A DNA stretch of 64,000 nt from Sipunculus nudus (lineage: Eukaryota > Annelida > Sipuncula > Golfingiida > Sipunculidae): the NCBI GenBank assembly GCA_026874595.1, contig CM049315.1, forward strand, positions 78,818,065 through 78,882,064. The letters are read 5' to 3'. The notes under the pieces are model-generated. The model did no database searches. It was not told the origin of the DNA and saw only the letters and a program-made list of their open reading frames with translations. A program made the translations under genes and the position numbers. Positions 49,345 to 62,200 of the stretch are shown here, in pieces (position 1 is the stretch's first letter; the number at the start of each line of letters is the position of its first letter).

Positions 49345-50250
49345 GGTTTGAACTAAAAAAGCCGTAATTTACGACAGTTGTTTTTCTTTATTTCGGCATT
49401 AAGCCTAAGTATGTATTGATCTATTTCCCGAGAATTAAGATGAAAATGGGGTTTATCCGTCCCTGGACTGGTAATGTCTTTTAACGTATATTATTGTCGT
49501 GAAATATGTATGTATTGTGAATTTTGGAAAATAACAATTCAAGGAAGAATTATCTGGAATTACATTTAACATTTTAAGTCTCAATTACTAAAATTCATTA
49601 AGATTATTTGTTACAATTTATTAACTGGTTATATTAATTTTACAGCTCATTCTCTGGGTCAGTGGTGTGAGATGAGAGATAACAAAACTGCCCGACTTAC
49701 ACCAGTTGGCGTGTTACGGAATGCCATATTTAAATAAATATTACTGTTTTTTCCATTTAGAGCTGGACATGTATGCATATTGCTTGTATTGTTGTTGTAT
49801 GTATTTCGACAAATTCGATTGAGATGCACCAATAAAGTATAAAATGTATGACGTTTCTTGTTTGGCTTAATATTTGTTGTGAAAATCACACTGAAAGATG
49901 TATGAAAGATTATGACTGCCTACAGAAAAGTTACCCTGAAAATAACTGCCACCCGAAAAAAATGACCAAATCTAAATGAGATGAAATGACGATATAACGT
50001 CACTTTTCATAAATTAAAAGTTAATTAAAAAGCACTCACAGAGCGCATCCCTGCTCAAACGCCTGCACCCGCATCCCCACCCCCCACCCCCATTTGAATC
50101 GACCCATTGTCCTACCCTGTCACATTAATTCATTAATATTTATTGTATATATTGTGTTAATTTAACGACAAACATAATTTTAACCACAGAAACTAAGAGA
50201 ATGTTTAATAAATTCATTAAGTAGTTTTGCAGGTTAAAGAATTGTTGTAC
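49345..50250 (-). repeat. Dispersed repeat block D, copy 2, outer part
   Basis: Reverse complement of 16595-17526 over roughly 900 bp with scattered substitutions and small indels. Its outer edge (TTGTACAA) touches the first satellite monomer directly, with no unrelated spacer. Confidence 0.7.
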
Positions 50251-53200
50251 AATACCCTAAAGCGACCTGCCTGCCCACTAAGTACCCCAGCCTAAAGGGA
50301 CCTGCCTACCCACTAAGTACCCAACCCTAGAGGGACCTGCCTACCCACTAAGTACCCTACCCTAAAGGGACCTGCCTACAGACTAATTACCCTACCCTAA
50401 AGGGACCGTCCTACCGACTAAGTACCCTACCCTAAAGGGACCTGCCTACCCACTAAGTACCCTACCCTAAAGGGACCTGCCTGCCCAGTAAGTACCCTAC
50501 TCTAAAAGGACCTGCCTACCCACTAAGTACCCTAGCCTAAAAGACCTACCTACCGACTAATTACCCTACCCTAAAAAAACTGCCTACCGACTAAGTACCC
50601 TACCCTAAAGGGACCTGCCTACGCACTAAGTAACCTACCATAAAGGGACCTGTCTACCGACTAAGTACCCTAGCCTAAAAGGACCTGCCTAAAGACTAAG
50701 TACCCTACCCTAAAGACACCTGCCTACAGTCTAAGTACCCAAGCTTAAGGGACCTGCCTAACATTTACGTACACTAGCCTAAAAGGAACTGCCTCCCGAC
50801 TAAGAAAGCTACCCTTAAGTTCTTCCAGGGTAGGGTACTTAGCTGGTAGGCAGGTCCTTGAGGGTAAAGTACAGCCTGCCGACGAAGTATCCTACCTTAG
50901 AGGACCTGCCTACCAACTAAGTTCCCTACCCTGGAGGACCTGCCTACCGACTAAGTACCCTACCTAAAAGGGACCTGCCTGCCCACTAAATACCCTACAC
51001 TAAAGCGACCTGTCTACCCACTAAGTTCCCTACACTAAAGGGACCTGCCTACCGACTAAGTACCCTACCCTAAAGGGACCTGCCTAACGAGTACCCTACC
51101 CTAAAGGGACCTGCCTACCGACTAAGTACCCTACCCTAGAGGACCTGCCTACCGACTAAGTACCCTACCCTAAAGGGACCTGTCTACCCACTAAGTACCC
51201 TAGCTTAAAGGGACCTGCCTACCGACTAAGTACCCTACATTAAAGGGACCTTCCTGTAGACTAAGTACCCTAGCCTAAAAGACCTACCTTCCGACTAATT
51301 ACCCTACCGTAAAGAGAACTGCCTACCGACTAAGTACCCTACCTAAAAGGGACCTGCCTGCCCACTAAGTACCCTAGCCTAAAGGGACCTGAATACCCAC
51401 TACACTAGCCTTAAAGGAACTGCATACCGACTAAGTAAGCTACCCTTAAGTTCTTCCAGGGTAGGGTACTTAGCTGGTAGGCAGGTCCTTTAGGGTAAAG
51501 TACTGACTGCCGACGAAGTATCCTACCTTAGAGGACCTGCCTACCGACTAAGTTTCCTACCCTAGAGGACCTGCCTACCAACTGAGTACCCTACCCTAAA
51601 GCGACCTGTCTACCCACTAAGTTCCCTACCCTAAAGGGACCTGCCTACCGACTATGTACCCTACCCTAAAGGGACCTAAGTACCTTAGCCTAAAGGGACC
51701 TGCCTACCGACTAGCCTAAAGGGACCAGCCTAACGACTAAGTACTCTAGCCTATATTGACCTGTCTACCGACTAAGTAACCTAGACTAAAGGGACCTGCC
51801 TACGGACTTTACCCTACTTTAAAGTTCTCCCAGTGTAGGGTACTTAGCTGGTAGGCAGATCCTTTAGGGTAGGATACTGCCACTGACGAAGTACCCTACC
51901 TTTAAGGACCTGCCTACCAACTAAGTTCCCTACCCTAGAATACCTGCCTACCTACTAAGTACCCTTCCCTAAAGGGACCTGTCTACCCACTAAGTTCCCT
52001 AGACTAAAGGGACTCGCCTACCCAATAAGTACCCTTCCCTAAAGGGACCTGTCTACCCACTAAGTTCCCTAGACTAAAGGGACTCGCCTACCCAATAAGT
52101 ACCCTAGCCTAAAGCGACCTGCCTGCCCACTGAGTAGGGACCTGCCTACCGACTAAGTACCCTACCCTAAAGGGACCTGCCTACCGACTAATTACCCTAC
52201 TTTAAAGTTCATCCAGGGTAGGGTACTTAGCTGGTGGGCAGGTCCTTTAGGGTAGGGTACCCTTAAGGGACCTGCCTACACACTAAGTACCATAGCCTAA
52301 AGCGATCTGCCTACCCACAAAGTACGCTAGCCTAAAGGGACCGGCCTAACGACTAGGTAACCTAGCCTTAAGTGACCTGCCTACCGACTAAGTACCCTAC
52401 CTTAAAGTTTCTTAGAGGACCCGCTACCCACTAAGTACCGAACCCTAAAAAGACCTGCCTACCGACTAAGTACCCTACCCTAAAGGGACCTGTCTACAGA
52501 CTAAGTACCTGCCTACCGACTAATTACCCTACCTTAAAGTTCCTCCAGGGTAGGGTACTTAGCTGGTAGGCATGTCCTTTAGGGTAGGGTACTGCCTACC
52601 CACTAAGTACCCTTCCCTAAAGGGACCTGTCTACCCACTAAGTACCCTACCCGAAAGGGACCTGCCTCCCGACTATGTACCCTACTCTTAAGGGACCTCC
52701 CTACCCACTAAGTAGCCTAGTCTAAAGGGACCTGCCTACCGACTAAGTAGCCTAGCCTAAAGGGACCTGCCTACCCACTAAGTACCCTAGCCTATAGGGA
52801 CCTGCCTACCGACTAAGTACATTACCCTTAAGGGACCTGCCTACCCACTAAGTACCCTTTCTTTAAGTTCCTCAAGGGCAGGTTTCTTAGCTGGTAAGCA
52901 GGTCCTTTAGGGTAGGGTACTGCCTGCCGACGAAGTACCCTACCTTACTAAGTTCGATACCCTAGAGGACCTGCCCACCGACTAAGTACCCTTCCCTAAA
53001 GTAACCTGTCTACAGACTAAGTACCCTAGGCTAAAAGGACCTGCCTAAATACAAAGTACCCTACCCTAAAGACACCTGCCTACAGTCTAAGTACCCTAGC
53101 CTAAAGGGACCTGCCTAACATTTACGGACACTAGCCTAAAGGGCCTGCCTACCGACTAAATACCCTACCCTAAAGGGACCTGTCTACGGAATAAGTACAA

Positions 53201-56200
53201 TTGCCTAAAAGGATCTGCCTACCGACTAAGTACCCTACCTTAAAGTTCTTCCAGGGTAGGGTACTTAGCTGGTAGGCAGGTCCTTCCTACCTTAGAGAAC
53301 CTGCCTGACAACTAAGTTCCCTACCCTACAGGACCTGCCTACCCACTAAGTACCCTACCCTAAAGGGACCTGCCTACCGACTATGTACCCTACCCTTAAG
53401 GGACCTGCCTACCCACTAAGTACCCTAGCCTAATGGGACCTGCCTACCATTTTCGTACACTAGACTAAAGGGACCTGCCTACCAACTAAGTACCCAACCC
53501 TAAAGGTACCTGCCTAACGAGTACCCTACCCTAAAGGGACCTGCCTACCGACTAAGTACCTTACCCTAAGGGGACCTGCCTACCCACTAAGTACCATAGC
53601 CTAAAAGGATCTGCCAACCCACTAAGTACCCTAGCCTAAAGGGACCTGCCTACCGACTAAGCACCTTACCTTAGAGTTCCTCCAGGGTAGGGTACTCAGC
53701 TGGTAGGCAGGTCCATTAGGGTAGGGTACTGCATGCCGACAAGTACCCTACCTTAGAGGACCTGCCTACCGACTAAGTTCCCTACAATAGAGGACCTGCC
53801 TACACTCTAACTACCATTCCCAAAAGGGACCTGCCTACCCACTAAGTACCCGACTGTAAATGACTTGCCTACCGACTATGTACCCTATAGGGACATGCCT
53901 ACCGACTAAGAACCCTAGCCTAAAGAGACCTGCCTACCAAATAAGAACACTAGCCTAAAGGAACCTGCCTACCGGCTAAGTACCCTAGCAAAAAGGGACC
54001 TGTCTACCGACTAAGTACCCAAGCCTAAAAGGACCTGACTACCGACTAAGTAGCCTACCCTAAAGACACCTGCCTACAGTATAAGTTCCCTAGCCTAACA
54101 GGACCTGCCTACCATTTACGTACACTAGCCTAAAGGGACCTGCCTACCCACTGAGTACCCTAGCTTAAATGGACCTGCCTAACGACTAAGTAACCTCTCT
54201 TAAAGTTCCTCCAGGGTAGGGTACTTTGCTGGTGGGCAGGTCCTATAGTGTAGGGTACTGCCCCTGACGAAGTACCATACCTTAGAGGACCTGCCTACCA
54301 ACTAAGTTCCCTACCCTAGAGGACCTGCCTACACACTAAGTAACCTACCCTAAAGGGACCTGCCTAACGACTTAGTTCCCTACCCTAGAAAACCTGCCTA
54401 CACACTAACTACCCTTCCCTAAAGTGACCTGCCTACCCACTAAGTACCCTACCATAAACGGACTTGCCTATCGACTATGTACCCTACCTTTAAGGGACCT
54501 GCCTACCCACTTTATACAATACCCTAAAGCGACCTGCCAGCCCACTAAGTACCCCACCCTAAAGGGACCTGCCTACCCACTAAGTACCCAACCCTAGAGG
54601 GACTTGCCTACCGATTAAGTTCCCTACCCAACTAAGTTCCCTAACCTAGAGGACCTGCCTACCCATTTAGTAACCTACCCCAAAGGGACCTGCCTAACGA
54701 CTAAGTTCCCTACCCTAGAAAACCTGCCTACACACTAACTACCCTTCCCTAAAGTGACCTGCCTACCCACTAAGTACCCTACCGAAAACGGACTTGCCTA
54801 CCGACTATGTACCCTACCCTTAAGGGACCTGCCTACCCACTATGTACAATACCCTAAAGCGACCTGCCTGCCCACTAAGTACACAAGCCTTAAGGGACCT
54901 GCCTACCCACTAAGTACCCAACCCTAGAGGGACCTGCCTGCCTACAGACTAATTACCCTACCCTAAAGAGACCGTCCTACCCACTAAGTACCCTAGCCTA
55001 AAGGGACCTGCCTACCCACTAAGCACATTACCTTAAAGTTCCTCCAGGGTAGGGTACTCAGCTGGTAGGCAGGTCCTTTAGGGTAGGGTACTGCCTGCCG
55101 ACGAAGTAACCTACCTAAGAGGAACTGCCTACCGACTAAGTTCCCTACCCTAGAGGAACTGCCTACACACTAACTACCTTTCATTAAAGGGACCTACCTA
55201 CCCACTAAGTACCCTACCGTAAAGGACATGCCCACCGACTAAGTACAATAGCCTACAGAGACCTGCCTACAATCTAAGTACCCTACCCTAAAAGGACCTA
55301 CCTACCCACTAAGTACCCTACCCTAAAAGGACCTGTCTACTTACTAAGTTCCCTAGCCTAAAGGGACCTACCTACCGACTAAGTACCCTACCCAAAAGGG
55401 ACCTGCCTACCGACTAAGTGCCCTACCCTAAAGGGACCTAGCTACCGACTAAGTACCCTACCCTAAAAGAAACTGCCTACCGACTAAGTTTCCTACACTA
55501 GAGGACCTTCCTACCCACTAAGTACCTTCCCTAAAGGGCCCAGCCTACCCACTAAGTACCCTTCCCTAACGGGACCAGCCTACCCACTATGTACTCTACC
55601 CAAAAGGGACCTGCCTGCCCACTAAGTACCCTAGCCTAAAGTGACCTGAATACACACTAAGTACCCTTGCCTAAAGGGACCTGCCTTCCCACTAAGTATC
55701 CTAGCCTAAAGGGACCTGCCTACCCACTAAGTGCCCTAGCCTAAAGGGACCTGCCTACGCACTAAGTACCCTACCCTAAAGGGACCTGTCTACTGACTAA
55801 GTACCCTACCCTAAAGGGACCTGCGTACCCACTAAGTACCCTAGCCTAAAGGGACCTGCCTACTGACTCAGTACCCTACCCTAAAGGGACCTGTCTACCG
55901 ACTAAGTACCCTAGCCGAAAGGGACCTGTCTACCGACTAAGTACCCTAGCCGAAAAGGACCTGCCTACCGACTAAGTATCCTACCCTAAAGAGACCTGCC
56001 TACAGTATAAGTACCCTAGCCTTAAGGGACCTGCCTACCATTTACATACACTAGCCCAAAGGGACCTGTCTACCGACTAGGTACCCTACCCTAAAGGCAC
56101 CTGCCTACCCACTAAGTACCCTATCCTAAAGGGACCTGCCTACCGACTAAGTACCCTAGCCTATAGGGACCTGCCTACCGACTAAGTACATTACCCTAAA

Positions 56201-59200
56201 GGGACCTGCCTACCCACTAAGTACCCTACCTTAAAGTTCCTCCAGGGTAGGTTTCTTAGCTGGTAAGAAGGTCTTTTAGGGTAGGGTACTGCCTGCCAAC
56301 GAAGTATCCTACCTTAGAGGACCTGCCTACCAACTAAGTTCCCTACCCTAGAGGACCTGCCTACCCACTAAGTACACTACCCTAAAGCGACCTGTCTACC
56401 CACTAAGTTCCCTACCCTAAAGGGACCTGCCTACCGACTATGTACCCTACCCTAAAGGGACCTGCCTACCCACTATGTACCATAGCCTAAAGGGACCTGC
56501 CTACCGACTAAATACCCTAACCTAAAGGGACCTGCATAACGAGTACCCTAAGCTAGAGGACCTGCCCACCGACTCGGTACCCTTTCCCAAAAGGGACCTG
56601 TCTACCGACTAAGTACCCTAGCCTAAAAAGGACCTGCCTAAAGACTAAGTACCCTACCCTAAAAACATCTGCCTACAGTCTATGTACCCTAGCCTAAAGG
56701 GACCTGCCTAACATTTACGTACACTAGCCTAAAAGGAACTGCATACCGACTAAGTAAGCTACCCTTAAGTTCTTCCAGGGTAGGGTACTTAGCTGGTAGT
56801 CAGGTCCTTTTTGGTAAAGTACTGACTGCCGACGAAGTATCCTACCTTAGAGGACCTGCCTACCAACTAAGTTCCCTACCCTAGAGGACCTGCCTACCAA
56901 CTAAGTACCCTACCCTAAAGCGCCCTGTCTACCCACTAATTTCCCTACCCTAAAGGGACCTGCCTACCGACTATGTACCCTACCCTAAAGGGACCTGCCT
57001 ACCCACTATGTACCCTAGCCTAAAGGGACCTGCATACCGACTAAGTACCCTACCCTAAAGGGACCTGCCTACCGACTAAGTACCCTACCCGAGAGGACCT
57101 GCCTACCGACTAAGTACCCTACCCTAAAGGGACCTGCCTACCCACTATGTACCCTAGCTTAAAGGGACCTGCCTACCCACAAAGTACCCTACCGTAAAGG
57201 GACCTGCCTGCCCAGTAAGTACCCTACCCTAAAAGGACCTGCCTACCCACTAAGTACCCTAGCTTAAAAGACCTACCTACCGACTAATTACCCTACCCTA
57301 AAAAGAACTGCCTACCGACTAAGTACCCTAGCCTAAAGGGACCTGCCTACCCACTAAGTACCCTACCCTAAATGGACCTGTCTACCGACTAAGTACCCTA
57401 GCCTAAAAGGACCTGCCTAAAGACTAAGTACCCTACCCTAAAAACACCTGCCTACAGTCTGAGTACCCAAGCCTAAAGGGACCTGCCTAACATTTACGTA
57501 CACTAGCCTAAAAGGAAATGCCTACCGACTAAGTAAGCTACCTTAGAGGACCTGCCTACCAACTAAGTTCCCTACCCTAGAGGACCTGCCTACCCACTAA
57601 GTACCCTACCCTAAAGCGCCTGTCTACCGACTAAGTACCCTAGCCGAAAGGAACCTGTCTACCGACTAAGTACCCTAGCCGAAAAGGACCTGCCTACCGA
57701 CTAAGTATCCTACCCTAAAGAGACCTGCCTACAGTATAAGTACCCTAGCCTTAAGGGACCTGCCTACCATTTACGTACACTAGCCTAAAGGGACCTGTCT
57801 ACCGACTACGTAGACAACTGCCTACAGTCAAAGTACCCTAGCCTAAAGGGACCTGCCTAACATTTACGTACACTAGCCTAAAGGGACCTGCCTACCCACT
57901 AAGCACATTACCTTAAAGTTCCTCCAGGGTAGGGTACTCAGCTGGTAGGCAGGTCCTTTAGGGTAGGGTACTGCCTGCCGACGAAGTAACCTACCTAAGA
58001 GGAACTGCCTACCGACTAAGTTCCCTACCCTAGAGGAACTGCCTACACACTAACTACCTTTCATTAAAGGGACCTACCTACCCACTAAGTACCCTACCGT
58101 AAAGGACATGCCCACCGACTAAGTACAATAGCCTACAGAGACCTGCCTACAATCTAAGTACCCTACCCTAAAAGGACCTACCTACCCACTAAGTACCCTA
58201 CCCTAAAAGGACCTGCCTACTTACTAAGTTCCCTAGCCTAAAAGACCTACCTACCGACTAAGTACCCTACCCAAAAGGGACCTGCCTACCGACTAAGTGC
58301 CCTTCCCTAAAGGGACCTAGCTACCGACTAAGTACCCTACCCTAAAAGGAACTGCCTACCGACTAAGTTTCCTACACTAGAGGACCTTCCTACCCACTAA
58401 GTACCTTCCCTAAAGGGCCCAGCCTACCCACTAAGTACCCTTCCCTAACGGGACCAGCCTACCCACTATGTACTCTACCCAAAAGGGACCTGCCTGCCCA
58501 CTAAGTACCCTAGCCTAAAGTGACCTGAATACACACTAAGTACCCTTGCCTAAAGGGACCTGCCTTCCCACTAAGTATCCTAACCTAAAGGGACCTGCCT
58601 ACCCACTAAGTGCCCTAGCCTAAAGGGACCTGCCTACGCACTAAGTACCCTACCCTAAAGGGACCTGTCTACTGACTAAGTACCCTACCCTAAAGGGACC
58701 TGCGTACCCACTAAGTACCCTAGCCTAAAGGGACCTGCCTACTGACTCAGTCTCTACCCTAAAGGGACCTGTCTACCGACTAAGTACCCTAGCCGAAAAG
58801 GACCTGCCTACCGACTAAGTATCCTACCCTAAAGAGACCTGCCTACAGTATAAGTACCCTAGCCTTAAGGGACCTGCCTACCATTTACGTACACTAGCCC
58901 AAAGGGACCTGTCTACCGACTAGGTACCCTACCCTAAAGGCACCTGCCTACCCACTAAGTACCCTATCCTAAAGGGACCTGCCTACCGACTAAGTACCCT
59001 AGCCTATAGGGACCTGCCTACCGACTAAGTACATTACCCTAAAGGGACCTGCCTACCCACTAAGTACCCTACCTTAAAGTTCCTCCAGGGTAGGTTTCTT
59101 AGCTGGTAAGAAGGTCTTTTAGGGTAGGGTACTGCCTGCCAACGAAGTATCCTACCTTAGAGGACCTGCCTACCAACTAAGTTCCCTACCCTAGAGGACC

Positions 59201-62200
59201 TGCCTACCCACTAAGTACACTACCCTAAAGCGACCTGTCTACCCACTAAGTTCCCTACCCTAAAGGGACCTGCCTACCGACTATGTACCCTACCCTAAAG
59301 GGAGCTGCCTACCCACTATGTACCCTAGCCTAAAGGGACCTGCCTACCGACTAAATACCCTAACCTAAAGGGACCTGCCTAACGAGTACCCTAGGCTAGA
59401 GGACCTGCCCACCGACTCGGTACCCTTTCCCAAAAGGGACCTGTCTACCGACTAAGTACCCTAGCCTAAAAAGGACCTGCCTAAAGACTAAGTACCCTAC
59501 CCTAAAGACATCTGCCTACAGTCTAAGTACCCTAGCCTAAAGGGACCTGCCTAACATTTACGTACACTAGCCTAAAAGGAACTGCATACCGACTAAGTAA
59601 GCTACCCTTAAGTTCTTCCAGGGTAGGGTACTTAGCTGGTAGTCAGGTCCTTTTTGGTAAAGTACTGACTGCCGACGAAGTATCCTACCTTAGAGGACCT
59701 GCCTACCAACTAAGTTCCCTACCCTAGAGGACCTGCCTACCAACTAAGTACCCTACCCTAAAGCAACCTGTCTACCCACTAATTTCCCTACCCTAAAGGG
59801 ACCTGCCTACCCACTATGTACCCTACCCTAAAGGGACCTGCCTACGCACTATGTACCCTAGCCTAAAGGGACCTGCCTACCGACTAAGTACCCTACCCTA
59901 AAGGGACCTGCCTACCGACTAAGTACCCTACCCGAGAGGACCTGCCTACCGACTAAGTACCCTACCCTAAAGGGACCTGCCTACCCACTATGTACCCTAG
60001 CTTAAAGGGACCTGCCTACCCACAAAGTACCCTACCGTAAAGGGACCTGCCTGCCCAGTAAGTACCCTACCCTAAAAGGACCTGCCTACCCACTAACTAC
60101 CCTAGCTTAAAAGACCTACCTACCGACTAATTACCCTACCCTAAAAAGAACTGCCTACCGACTAAGTACCCTAGCCTAAAGGGACCTGCCTACCCACTAA
60201 GTACCTTCCCTAAAGGGCCCAGCCTACCCACTAAGTACCCTTCCCTAACGGGACCAGCCTACCCACTATGTACTCTACCCAAAAGGGACCTGCCTGCCCA
60301 CTAAGTACCCTAGCCTAAAGTGACCTGAATACACACTAAGTACCCTTGCCTAAAGGGACCTGCCTTCCCACTAAGTATCCTAGCCTAAAGGGACCTGCCT
60401 ACCCACTAAGTGCCCTAGCCTAAAGGGACCTGCCTACGCACTAAGTACCCTACCCTAAAGGGACCTGTCTACTGACTAAGTACCCTACCCTAAAGGGACC
60501 TGCGTACCCACTAAGTACCCTAGCCTAAAGGGACCTGCCTACTGACTCAGTACCCTACCCTAAAGGGACCTGTCTACCGACTAAGTACCCTAGCCGAAAG
60601 GGACCTGTCTACCGACTAAGTACCCTAGCCGAAAAGGACCTGCCTACCGACTAAGTATCCTACCCTAAAGAGACCTGCCTACAGTATAAGTACCCTAGCC
60701 TTAAGGGACCTGCCTACCATTTACGTACACTAGCCCAAAGGGACCTGTCTACCGACTAGGTACCCTACCCTAAAGGCACCTGCCTACCCACTAAGTACCC
60801 TATCCTAAAGGGACCTGCCTACCGACTAAGTACCCTAGCCTATAGGGACCTGCCTACCGACTAAGTACATTACCCTAAAGGGACCTGCCTACCCACTAAG
60901 TACCCTACCTTAAAGTTCCTCCAGGGTAGGTTTCTTAGCTGGTAAGAAGGTCTTTTAGGGTAGGGTACTGCCTGCCAACGAAGTATCCTACCTTAGAGGA
61001 CCTGCCTACCAACTAAGTTCCCTACCCTAGAGGACCTGCCTACCCACTAAGTACACTACCCTAAAGCGACCTGTCTACCCACTAAGTTCCCTACCCTAAA
61101 GGGACCTGCCTACCGACTATGTACCCTACCCTAAAGGGACCTGCCTACCCACTATGTACCATAGCCTAAAGGGACCTGCCTACCGACTAAATACCCTAAC
61201 CTAAAGGGACCTGCCTAACGAGTACCCTAGGCTAGAGGACCTGCCCACCGACTCGGTACCCTTTCCCAAAAGGGACCTGTCTACCGACTAAGTACCCTAG
61301 CCTAAAAAGGACCTGCCTAAAGACTAAGTACCCTACCCTAAAAACATCTGCCTACAGTCTATGTACCCTAGCCTAAAGGGACCTGCCTAACATTTACGTA
61401 CACTAGCCTAAAAGGAACTGCATACCGACTAAGTAAGCTACCCTTAAGTTCTTCCAGGGTAGGGTACTTAGCTGGTAGTCAGGTCCTTTTTGGTAAAGTA
61501 CTGACTGCCGACGAAGTATCCTACCTTAGAGGACCTGCCTACCAACTAAGTTCCCTACCCTAGAGGACCTGCCTACCAACTAAGTACCCTACCCTAAAGC
61601 GCCCTGTCTACCCACTAATTTCCCTACCCTAAAGGGACCTGCCAACCGACTATGTACCCTACCCTAAAGGGACCTGCCTACCCACTATGTACCCTAGCCT
61701 AAAGGGACCTGCATACCGACTAAGTACCCTACCCTAAAGGGACCTGCCTACCGACTAAGTACCCTACCCGAGAGGACCTGCCTACCGACTAAGTACCCTA
61801 CCTTAAAGGGACCTGCCTACCCACTATGTACCCTAGCTTAAAGGGACCTGCCTACCCACAAAGTACCCTACCGTAAAGGGACCTGCCTGCCCAGTAAGTA
61901 CCCTACCCTAAAAGGACCTGCCTACCCACTAAGTACCCTAGCTTAAAAGACCTACCTACCGACTAATTACCCTACCCTAAAAAGAACTGCCTACCGACTA
62001 AGTACCCTAGCCTAAAGGGACCTGCCTACCCACTAAGTACCCTACCCTAAATGGACCTGCCTACGGACTAAGTACCCTAGCCTAAAAGGACCTGCCTAAA
62101 GACTAAGTACCCTACCCTAAAAACACCTGCCTACAGTCTGAGTACCCAAGCCTAAAGGGACCTGCCTAACATTTACGTACACTAGCCTAAAAGGAAATGC

